From positions 1-8,559 of the forward strand of contig JAATEW010000056.1 of assembly GCA_015655535.1 (NCBI GenBank): a DNA stretch of 8,559 nt, in the 5' to 3' direction. The DNA is from Hyphomicrobiales bacterium. Lineage in GTDB: Bacteria > Pseudomonadota > Alphaproteobacteria > Rhizobiales > Beijerinckiaceae. Numbering within the stretch: the first letter of the stretch is position 1; the number at the start of each line of letters is the position of its first letter. This document shows positions 1-5,710 of this stretch, one piece after another. The notes under the pieces were generated by a model. That model searched no databases, was not told the DNA's origin, and worked only from the letters and a program-made list of their open reading frames with translations. A program made the position numbers and the translations under genes.

Positions 1-214
1 AAAAAACCACGGGAAAATCAATAAGCGAGGGGCCTTGGAAGAGGTCGGATGAAGCCTTGCGCTCAGGTATTTCGTGACTATATTGCGCGCTCATTCGCGA
101 GGCGTGACATCGCGGCCTTTTTTGGCGAAGCGTTTCGGTCTCGAAGCCTTCGCCGCAGGTAATTTGGCCAGACGCGCAAAAGAGCGGCTTTTCCACGCCG
201 CTTTGCGAGTTCCC
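1..214. other. Left-edge region, no supported gene
   Basis: No reading frame here has a convincing start, ribosome site or recognisable protein. A frame starting at 74 runs straight through the tRNA gene and is not credible. The stretch should hold the promoter of the tRNA gene. One weak candidate is TTGCGC at 57-62 and TATATT at 79-84, separated by 16 bases, but it lies about 130 bases before the tRNA, so it is only a guess. Confidence 0.4.
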
Positions 215-304
215 GGAGGGGTGGCCGAGTGGTTGAAGGCGCACGCCTGGAAAGTGTGTATACGAGAAACCGTATCGCGGGTTCGAATCCCGCTCCCTCC
301 GCCA
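215..304 (+). tRNA. tRNA-Ser (anticodon GGA)
   Basis: This gene makes serine tRNA reading UCC/UCU codons. The acceptor stem pairs 215-221 with 294-300, with a G-T wobble at the last pair. The anticodon stem pairs 242-246 with 254-258 around the seven-base loop CTGGAAA, placing anticodon GGA at 249-251. A long variable arm (about 260-277, TACG pairing with CGTA) marks a class II tRNA, as expected for serine. The T arm contains GGTTCGAATCC. The discriminator is G301, and the 3' CCA is encoded at 302-304. The structure was folded by eye. Confidence 0.96.
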
Positions 305-326
305 GCTAATCCTTAAGTCTTTGATT

Positions 327-364
327 TGAGCGTAACGCCGAATGAACCTCGGTTCATCGGCTCA
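327..364. terminator. Hairpin between the convergent tRNA and nuclease operon
   Basis: An inverted repeat sits in the short gap between two convergent transcription units. GCCGA(A)TGAACC at 337-348 pairs with GGTTCATCGGC at 351-361, with one bulged A. TGAG (327-330) and CTCA (361-364) could offer an alternative closing pair. Its position suggests a bidirectional terminator. Neither side has a convincing T run, so intrinsic termination is uncertain, and a simple mRNA-end hairpin is equally possible. Confidence 0.45.
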
Positions 365-367
365 ATG

Positions 368-1606
368 TTACGGCACGTCCATCGTCTCGGCGTCCGCGAG
401 CCGGCGTATCCGACCGAAACCGTGGAACTCTTCGTCCCATTTCACGCCGTGAACCGGTACGACGATCTTTGGCCGGATCGCCATAGCAAAGGCCCGCAAG
501 TCGGCTGGCGACGCGTGCCCGCTGGTGTGGATATAGGCAATCTCGGCTCCGGCCGCCTTGCACCACTCCAGAGCTTCCGCATGATAGGGTTCCGACAGGT
601 AGCCCCGCCACATCGAGAAGTTGAAGACGTCATCGGCGGTCGGGACGACCCCGGCGCTTTGATAGTCGTGGATCAGTCCGCGCCGTAGCATGACAACATA
701 GCGGCTTCCTTCGAGCTTTCTCGCCGAGATGCCGTTTGGGATCATTCGTTCGACGAAATCCTGCCGGCCCTGGCTTCTGTAATTGCTCAGAAGACCTCTC
801 GTCACGATGATCTTCAGATTCGGGAAGCCCGCGCGCAACAGCCGTGTTCCTTCCGAGATGCGATCAAGGACATCCGCGGTGTAGAGATCGATAGCCAGCG
901 TCCGCCCGGTCTGTTTGGCCGCGCGATAGATGGTCACGGTGCGATCGATATTCTGGCCCGACCACGCGACGAAAACCCGTCCTTTGGTGCGTTCGAACAG
1001 CTCAACGAAGTCTTTCTCGAGACCGTTTTCCGATTTCACCGGCTTGTCCGATCCGAGGTTCGTGCCTTCCGTCAGCAGCACGTCAATGTCGCTTGGCGGA
1101 CAAGCCATGATCCGGTCGACAAGCGCGGATTTGCGGCCATGGCGGCGGAAGTCGCCGGTATAGAGGAGCCGCCTGCCCTCGCTTTCGATCAGCAGCATGT
1201 AGGCATCGAAGGCGGAGTGGTCGGTGAGAATCGGCGTGATGGTGAAAGGCCCGATCGCGACGGGTTTCGAGCGGGCGTCCCAGGTCTCAAACGTTCGGTT
1301 CAGCGGACGGCGCGTAACGTCGCCGGTGAGCGCGATCAATTGCGCCGCCCCCGCACCTGTCCAAATCGGCCAAGCGGGCGGAAGCTCCTCGATAAGCCCC
1401 CAATGGTCCTGGTGTGGATGACTGATGAACACGATCGCCGGACGGCTTCGATCGAGCGAGGCGGGCAGCAGACCCGTCGCTCCGTCCGGCGCATCGAGAG
1501 GGCGTCCCGCATCAAGAATGATGCGGCAGCCATCGGCGTGCGCGATCTCGATGCAGCTTCCGCCGATTTGCTGAGTGCCGCGATGTACCGTCAGCCGCAA
1601 GCCCAT
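368..1606 (-). CDS. MBL-fold beta-CASP nuclease-like protein (RNase J/CPSF-like)
   Basis: The 412-residue product is a metallo-beta-lactamase-fold hydrolase with a beta-CASP insertion, the architecture of RNase J, CPSF73 and Artemis, which cut RNA or DNA with two zinc ions. The metal-binding HxHxDH motif is His63, His65, Asp67, His68 (SHPHQDHWG). His130 (TDHSAF), Asp152 (YTGDFRR) and Glu180 (LLTEGTN) fit the later MBL ligand and beta-CASP motif A positions. His360 and His364 (HTSGHA) and His386 (VPVHG) match the late beta-CASP histidines. All key residues appear intact. At 412 residues it is shorter than typical bacterial RNase J (about 550) and seems to lack its C-terminal domain. The start ATG shares its A with the upstream stop codon (TGATG) and has no clear Shine-Dalgarno of its own, so translational coupling is likely. 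No signal peptide or membrane segment is seen. Nuclease activity is inferred from the family; substrate (RNA or DNA) is unknown. Confidence 0.85.
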   Translation of the reverse strand: MGLRLTVHRGTQQIGGSCIEIAHADGCRIILDAGRPLDAPDGATGLLPASLDRSRPAIVFISHPHQDHWGLIEELPPAWPIWTGAGAAQLIALTGDVTRRPLNRTFETWDARSKPVAIGPFTITPILTDHSAFDAYMLLIESEGRRLLYTGDFRRHGRKSALVDRIMACPPSDIDVLLTEGTNLGSDKPVKSENGLEKDFVELFERTKGRVFVAWSGQNIDRTVTIYRAAKQTGRTLAIDLYTADVLDRISEGTRLLRAGFPNLKIIVTRGLLSNYRSQGRQDFVERMIPNGISARKLEGSRYVVMLRRGLIHDYQSAGVVPTADDVFNFSMWRGYLSEPYHAEALEWCKAAGAEIAYIHTSGHASPADLRAFAMAIRPKIVVPVHGVKWDEEFHGFGRIRRLADAETMDVP

Positions 1607-2577
1607 CAGAACGGTCCAAGTTTCATTTCACTTGGCTGGGTCACCATTTGGACATGTATGCCGCAAGGCCCTCGCAGCTTTTCGAGATGCCCGTTTTTGA
1701 CAAAGGCCAGGTCTTTCCCCTCAAAGTCATAGATCAGGAGACGAGGTTTCATATCCAAGCCCAAAGGCAACGCGTCGGTTCGAGCCGCGGCGATAATGCC
1801 GGACCCTAAGGGTTCGATGGCCGGATTGATCCGCTGCGCCAGAGTATGGAAGGCCACCAGCAGGCGGCAAGTCCTCTGGTAAGCGTCTTTTACGCAATCG
1901 GCGTGACCGGGTTGGCCAAGCCAACGGCTATATTGATCGAGCTGGTTATGGACTTCCGGAAAGTCCTCGGCCTCCTGGCGCCGCATCCGCGCGTCGCCGA
2001 CCAGCTTTGCTTCCCAGAAAACAATTTTCCAACGGTCGCCGTCCGGTTCCAGCGCGACAAGATCCATGCGGGGCGCCGTCCGATCTTCCGGATCGAAGGC
2101 TGGAAGGGCCATTTCGAGATCGATGATATCTGGATTATGCGCAACGACCGCGTCTACAAACGGCTTCTCCTTGCCGGTATAATCATTGGCATTCGCGATC
2201 CAGCCCTGGAGTTCTTCAACGCCGCCGTAGGGGCGAACCTGTCCCGTCTCGATATCGACGAACCCTGCCGAAGTAAGCTGAACATATGACTGGCCGCTGC
2301 CTTTGGCGCCGTAAACATATTTATTATGGATGCTCGCCTGGAGCTCCCTGCCGCCCTTGAACTCCACTTTCGCGATGGACTGCCCGTTTCGGTAGAAGTT
2401 GAGATAGCCGTTGCGGATCGCCAAACGCAGACGCGCACCGTGGTTTTGCGTTCCATCTGGCGTCAGCGCGTCCCCCGCGGGTATCCACAGCGCGAGCATA
2501 TCTTTGAACCAGGGATTACCTTCTAAAACTGCGTCACTGATCAATTCGATTTTAAATTCACGCCCAAACGTCGACAT
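1606..2577 (-). CDS. PD-(D/E)XK nuclease-like protein, partner of the MBL nuclease
   Basis: A 323-residue protein that I do not recognise as a named family. Its middle resembles the core of PD-(D/E)XK nucleases: Glu155 in a preceding segment, Asp172 in a short hydrophobic strand (RMDLVAL), then Glu189-Ala-Lys191 in the next strand (IVFWEAKL), followed by a helix with Gln212 (HNQLDQYSRWL). This order matches restriction-enzyme-like active sites. The first 130 residues, with strand-like segments such as LRLAIRNGYLNFYRNG, may be a recognition or regulatory domain. A GTG at 2610 would add 11 residues, but ATG at 2577 is chosen because AGGGAGGTG lies seven bases upstream. It is the first gene of a two-gene operon and overlaps the MBL gene by one base. 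The start-proximal half is AT-richer: lines 2521-2580 and 2281-2340 count 40% and 48% GC, against 67% and 77% in two sampled fixL lines. This hints at a separate origin. The nuclease call is motif-based and not proven. Confidence 0.72.
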   Translation of the reverse strand: MSTFGREFKIELISDAVLEGNPWFKDMLALWIPAGDALTPDGTQNHGARLRLAIRNGYLNFYRNGQSIAKVEFKGGRELQASIHNKYVYGAKGSGQSYVQLTSAGFVDIETGQVRPYGGVEELQGWIANANDYTGKEKPFVDAVVAHNPDIIDLEMALPAFDPEDRTAPRMDLVALEPDGDRWKIVFWEAKLVGDARMRRQEAEDFPEVHNQLDQYSRWLGQPGHADCVKDAYQRTCRLLVAFHTLAQRINPAIEPLGSGIIAAARTDALPLGLDMKPRLLIYDFEGKDLAFVKNGHLEKLRGPCGIHVQMVTQPSEMKLGPF

Positions 2578-2583
2578 GTGCGA

Positions 2584-2592
2584 CACCTCCCT
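2584..2592 (-). promoter_or_regulatory. Strong Shine-Dalgarno that decides the PD-(D/E)XK gene start
   Basis: Read on the - strand, AGGGAGGTG ends seven bases before the ATG at 2577. The alternative GTG at 2610 would place this perfect ribosome site inside the coding sequence, so the shorter 323-residue product is preferred. Confidence 0.75.
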
Positions 2593-3196
2593 TGCTTCCT
2601 CTATATTCACTTAAGGGGGGCCGGAAATTAACGCCGCAGGCCAAATAAAGCGGGGTGTTGCTTCGGGGACACAATCGATTTCAAGCTACGTGACTTTGTG
2701 CGTCTTCGTGCGAAGCGGGCGGAGCCCGATCCGGCAGATGCCGAACACGCGGCCAATGCGAATCGCAGAATCCCGCAACTGCTCAACACTGAGAAGGCAC
2801 CTTCCGCTATCGCGGAAAGAACGATCGAAGCAGGAGACGAAGCGCGCGACGTAACGCATGTCCGAAGCCTCAAACGAGGCACGGTTTTCCAATATAAACC
2901 CCGCTTGAAAAGACGCGGTGCGACACTGCCCGTCGTTCTGTGAAGGGCCATGCGGGACAAGGTACAGATGACGCTTCGGCAGTCTGGTATCGGCTCGCCG
3001 CGTTCTTCGCCCACCCCGTTTTCAATATGAAAATTTGACGAACATTGGCGATCCATTTGTCACGCCGAAGCTGCGTGGATGCGAAGATGTATCGGTCGCG
3101 CCACACGTCGCAGGTATCGAACCGCGCGCAAGTCCCGGCAACCAGTTTCCAATGGATTTAGGCGGGTCGTCATGGCAGCCTTCAAATTACTTTTTT
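2593..3196. other. Gene-poor divergent intergenic region
   Basis: About 600 bases separate the leftward nuclease operon from the rightward outer-membrane gene, so both promoters should be here, but I found no convincing -35/-10 pair on either strand. A + strand frame (GTG 2698 to TGA 2943, 81 residues) and overlapping - strand frames across 2628-3106 are open. None has a good ribosome site, strong third-position GC bias or a recognisable motif. The + frame stays open upstream of 2698 to about 2662, so a decayed gene fragment cannot be excluded. No tRNA, IS end or CRISPR-like repeat was seen. Confidence 0.5.
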
Positions 3197-3202
3197 GGGA
3201 GA
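3197..3202 (+). promoter_or_regulatory. Shine-Dalgarno for the outer-membrane protein gene
   Basis: GGGAGA lies seven bases before ATG 3210. A TTG at 3195 is in frame but overlaps this site and would add residues MGDFL ahead of a standard signal peptide. ATG 3210 is therefore the better start. Confidence 0.7.
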
Positions 3203-3209
3203 TTTTCTC

Positions 3210-4025
3210 ATGATCCGCCATTTGCTTTTATCTTCGATCGCCGTTGCGGCTTTGACGGGCGCCGCTTTGGCTGCCGACCTTCCCTCGCGCAAGGCGCCGC
3301 CGGTTTTCGTGCCGCCGCCGATCTTCACCTGGACGGGCGTCTATATCGGCGGCCAGATCGGCTACCAATGGGGGACGACAACGCCGGCCGAATTTGGCCC
3401 GGGAGGCATTTTTGCTTCCGGTCTGTCGAGCTATGATCCAAGCGGCGTCGTTGGCGGCGCGCATGTCGGTTTCAATTATCAGGTCAGCCAATTCGTCTTC
3501 GGTCTTGAAGGCGACGTCGATGGGACGAGCTATTCGGCTTCGAGCAGCTTCCTCGGTGCCGCCCCCGCCGCCTTCACCAATTATAACTCGCGGATCAATG
3601 CCGAGGGTTCGATCCGGGGCCGTGTCGGCATCGCCTGGGATCGTGCGCTCTTCTACGCGACCGGCGGCGTTGCCTTCGCGGATATCCGCACGTCCTATGC
3701 CTCGCCCGGCACGCCCGGCGTCCCCGCCCCCGTTGGTGCGGTGGCCTTGCCGGCGATCCCTGCCACACCGCCCGGAGTCGACTCGTTCTCAAACAGCCGC
3801 ATCGGCTGGACCGTCGGCGGCGGCATCGAATATGCGATCACCAACAATTGGTCGGTGCGCGCCGAATATCGCTATACCGATTTCGGTCACCTGACCGACA
3901 GCCTCGTCGCGACCTATCCGGGATTTGTCGTCCGCACCCATATCACCGACAATGCGGTGCGCGCTGGCTTCAGCTACAAGTTCGATTGGTATACGCCGCC
4001 GGCCCCGGTCGTCGCCAAATATTGA
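3210..4025 (+). CDS. Outer-membrane beta-barrel protein, Omp25/Omp31-like
   Basis: The 271-residue product is a secreted small beta-barrel protein of the porin-like group common in Hyphomicrobiales (Omp25, Omp31 and related heme-binding or structural proteins). Residues 1-21 form a signal peptide: positive MIRH, a hydrophobic stretch, then a cleavage-like ALA before ADLPSRKAPP. A proline-rich linker (about 25-38) leads to the family-typical first strand WTGVYIGGQIGY (41-52). Alternating glycine/aromatic strands follow, and the barrel ends at VRAGFSYKF (250-258). A 13-residue tail (DWYTPPAPVVAKY) extends past that last strand. Residues about 164-194 are rich in proline, alanine and glycine, suggesting a long surface loop. 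The gene stands alone between the divergent nuclease operon and a strong terminator. The exact role (structural, adhesion or heme uptake) cannot be read from sequence. Confidence 0.88.
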   Translation: MIRHLLLSSIAVAALTGAALAADLPSRKAPPVFVPPPIFTWTGVYIGGQIGYQWGTTTPAEFGPGGIFASGLSSYDPSGVVGGAHVGFNYQVSQFVFGLEGDVDGTSYSASSSFLGAAPAAFTNYNSRINAEGSIRGRVGIAWDRALFYATGGVAFADIRTSYASPGTPGVPAPVGAVALPAIPATPPGVDSFSNSRIGWTVGGGIEYAITNNWSVRAEYRYTDFGHLTDSLVATYPGFVVRTHITDNAVRAGFSYKFDWYTPPAPVVAKY

Positions 4026-4062
4026 GATCCGTTCTCAAGTCGAAATCCTTCTGGGAAATTTG

Positions 4063-4092
4063 TGCCGGCGGTTGCGACCGCCGGCATTTTCA
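4063..4092 (+). terminator. Intrinsic terminator of the outer-membrane protein gene
   Basis: A perfect nine-pair stem, GCCGGCGGT at 4064-4072 with ACCGCCGGC at 4077-4085, closes a TGCG tetraloop and is followed by ATTTTCATT. T4063-A4086 can add a tenth pair. It lies 38 bases after the stop codon, a classic Rho-independent arrangement. Confidence 0.9.
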
Positions 4093-4345
4093 TTGCGAGG
4101 ACGCGTTTGGGAGATGGTAGCGCAGCGAAGCGGCAGCACTTGGCCGGAACGAGTGCCAAGCTTGAGACAGCTGGAAATCAAAGCTTCGTGATCCGGCCGA
4201 ATCTGATCCGGCACAATTAAGCGCGGCGAACCTCTGTATAACGCGCTGAAAATAAGTATATTCATAAATAGGCCCTTCGCTGTCCGCTAGGCTCGAGGTC
4301 TTTTCATGAGACGATCGGTGCCGGCAGCCGGGAAAGCTGAGGGCC
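4093..4345 (+). promoter_or_regulatory. Upstream region of the HWE kinase with tandem 15-base repeat
   Basis: The region has no gene of normal size. TGATCCGGC occurs at 4189-4197 and 4204-4212; the full 15-base units (4189-4203 and 4204-4218) match at 12 of 15 positions. TATAAC at 4237-4242 could be a -10 element with a poor -35, so the repeats would sit where an activator binds; TATATT at 4257-4262 is a second -10 candidate. A dyad CTTGGC/GCCAAG lies at 4139-4144 and 4155-4160. No EcfG-type GGAAC...CGTT promoter with proper spacing was found. The promoter reading is inference. Confidence 0.35.
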
Positions 4346-4359
4346 GTGAAAAGGTTTAA
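4306..4359 (+). CDS. Possible 17-codon upstream leader frame
   Basis: An ATG at 4306, with GAGG eight bases upstream, opens a 17-codon frame that ends at TAA 4357-4359, overlapping the first codons of the HWE kinase in another frame. The peptide would be MRRSVPAAGKAEGREKV. It may be chance, but its ribosome site is better spaced than that of the kinase, so a coupled leader is conceivable. Confidence 0.15.
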   Translation: MRRSVPAAGKAEGREKV

Positions 4360-5506
4360 TCGCATCGCCCAAATCAATCCGAAAATGCAAGATCCGGTCG
4401 TTGAACGCCGTCCCGCCAAGCTGCTCGCCGCCAATGGCGCCGCAAGCGCCGCTCATGAAGCGGCCTCCGGTGGAAATGCGGACGAGTCGAAGTCTTCGCG
4501 AAAAGAAGCCAAGCAGCAGCGGCAGGTTCAAGCCGCCAGTTTGCTTTCGGCGATCGTCGAATCGTCGGATGATGCGATCATCAGCAAGACGCTCGCGGGG
4601 ATCATCACAAGCTGGAACAAAAGCGCGGAGCTGCTTTTCGGCTATAGCGCGGACGAGGCGATAGGCCAGCCCATAACGATGCTCATCCCGAAAGAACGCC
4701 TTGAGGAAGAACCAACGATCATCAAGCGCATTCTGGCGGGCGAACGCGTCGATCATTTTGAAACGATCCGGCGCCGCAAGGATGGCACGCTAGTCGATAT
4801 TTCACTGACCATCTCGCCCATTCTCGATGCCGAAGGGGCGATCGTCGGCGCCTCGAAGATCGCCCGCGACATCACCGACCGCAAGCGCAGCCAGGAAAAG
4901 CAAGTTCTCCTCCTCCGGGAAATGAACCATCGCGTGAAGAATCTCTTCGCGCTCGCAACCGGCCTCGTGACTCTCAGCGCGCGCTCGGCCAAAACGCCCG
5001 AGGCGCTTGCGAGCGCGATCCGCGAGCGATTGTCGGCGCTCGCCCGCGCGCACGATCTGACCCTGCCTAACGTTCAGACGGACGAGGTCAAACCCAATCG
5101 GGAAACCACGCTCACCGCCCTGCTGAAGACGATTCTCGCTCCCTTCGAAACGGAGGGACGACATATTTCCATCGATGGGTGCGACGCGGCGATTGGAGAA
5201 TCCTCTTTGACGAGCCTTGCCCTTCTGCTGCACGAATTCGCCACCAATTCCGCCAAATATGGGGCGCTGTCCGCGCCCGAGGGCAGGTTGCATGTGCATC
5301 TCGCCGCCACAGATCAGGATCTGCACCTGACCTGGATGGAATCCGACGGGCCGCCCTTACCGGAAAAAGCCGGGCCTGAAGGTTTCGGAAGCCGGCTCGC
5401 GCGGGCCACCGTTCAAAGCCACTTGCAGGGTACGATCGGCCACGAATGGAAAAAGGAGGGGCTTGTCATCAAGCTCCGGGTGCCGATCGAGCGCTTGGGC
5501 GCCTGA
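4346..5506 (+). CDS. PAS-domain HWE-family sensor histidine kinase
   Basis: A 386-residue, apparently soluble histidine kinase. Residues 1-60 are polar and alanine/lysine-rich. One PAS domain spans about 65-180 (AIVESSDDAII to ARDITDRK), followed by the kinase region. The phosphate-accepting histidine is His195 (EMNHRVKNL). The ATP-binding N box is HEFATN with Asn301. Trp330-Met-Glu332 gives the W-x-E signature naming the HWE family, and GFGSR (346-350) is the G box. These kinases often feed PhyR/EcfG general stress signalling or single-domain regulators; no partner is adjacent. The PAS lacks a FixL-type heme histidine (Glu at the aligned place), so its ligand is unknown. The GTG start at 4346 has GAGG only three bases upstream; ATG 4385 is an in-frame alternative without a ribosome site. 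There is no transmembrane segment. Confidence 0.88.
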   Translation: MKRFNRIAQINPKMQDPVVERRPAKLLAANGAASAAHEAASGGNADESKSSRKEAKQQRQVQAASLLSAIVESSDDAIISKTLAGIITSWNKSAELLFGYSADEAIGQPITMLIPKERLEEEPTIIKRILAGERVDHFETIRRRKDGTLVDISLTISPILDAEGAIVGASKIARDITDRKRSQEKQVLLLREMNHRVKNLFALATGLVTLSARSAKTPEALASAIRERLSALARAHDLTLPNVQTDEVKPNRETTLTALLKTILAPFETEGRHISIDGCDAAIGESSLTSLALLLHEFATNSAKYGALSAPEGRLHVHLAATDQDLHLTWMESDGPPLPEKAGPEGFGSRLARATVQSHLQGTIGHEWKKEGLVIKLRVPIERLGA

Positions 5507-5524
5507 CTGATTTGGGCGCCTGAC
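5495..5524 (+). repeat. Short tandem duplication across the HWE kinase stop codon
   Basis: TTGGGCGCCTGAC occurs at 5495-5507 and again at 5512-5524, a 17-base period. The first copy contains the kinase's last residues (Leu-Gly-Ala) and its TGA stop; the second lies just downstream. It looks like a small replication-slippage duplication. Confidence 0.8.
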
Positions 5525-5599
5525 CTCACCGCGGTCAAATCTTAGCGGCTGCGGAGGCCGCTGGGCGGTGCCGATCATCACGAATTGGCGAAATCCAAG

Positions 5600-5645
5600 C
5601 GATTTAAACGCTATTCCGATCAATGGGTGATAGTCGTTTAAAGCG
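5600..5645 (+). repeat. Imperfect dyad between the HWE kinase and fixL
   Basis: TTTAAACG (5603-5610) is exactly reverse-complementary to CGTTTAAA (5635-5642). CTAT (5611-5614) and ATAG (5630-5633) extend the pairing inward across one bulged base, around a 15-base loop that itself holds ATCA/TGAT. A few Ts follow after GCGGC. It could be a weak terminator for the kinase transcript or an operator for fixL; the sequence does not decide. Confidence 0.5.
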
Positions 5646-5652
5646 GCTTTTG

Positions 5653-5684
5653 GTAGTTTCCTACTCCATATCCGCATAGCGGAT
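5653..5684 (+). promoter_or_regulatory. Two small palindromes before fixL
   Basis: GTAG-TTTC-CTAC (5653-5664) and the perfect ATCCGC-ATA-GCGGAT (5670-5684) lie 26 to 58 bases before the fixL start. They may be a regulator site or a structured 5' leader. The GTAG half resembles cores reported for FixJ binding as I recall them, which would imply autoregulation, but this is weak. Confidence 0.3.
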
Positions 5685-5710
5685 CCATCCTGCCCCAGGC
5701 GAAATTATCA

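Noticed and set aside
215..304. Integration site at the tRNA 3' end with a second att copy
   Set aside because: No repeat of the tRNA 3' end (GGTTCGAATCCCGC) and no integrase were found elsewhere in the window.
74..316. 80-residue frame on the + strand across the tRNA
   Set aside because: It contains the entire tRNA-Ser gene, which is certain; there is no ribosome site or protein family.
1139..1732. 197-residue + strand frame opposite the MBL gene
   Set aside because: It is a shadow of the MBL and PD-(D/E)XK genes, both supported by motifs on the - strand.
2628..3106. Overlapping - strand frames up to 142 residues before the outer-membrane gene
   Set aside because: Several competing frames with no ribosome site, no codon bias and no recognisable motif; kept only as a note on the intergenic region.
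4093..4345. EcfG general-stress promoter before the HWE kinase
   Set aside because: GGAAC occurs at 4146-4150, but no CGTT follows at 16-17 bases; GGAAAT/CGTG nearby are spaced too closely.
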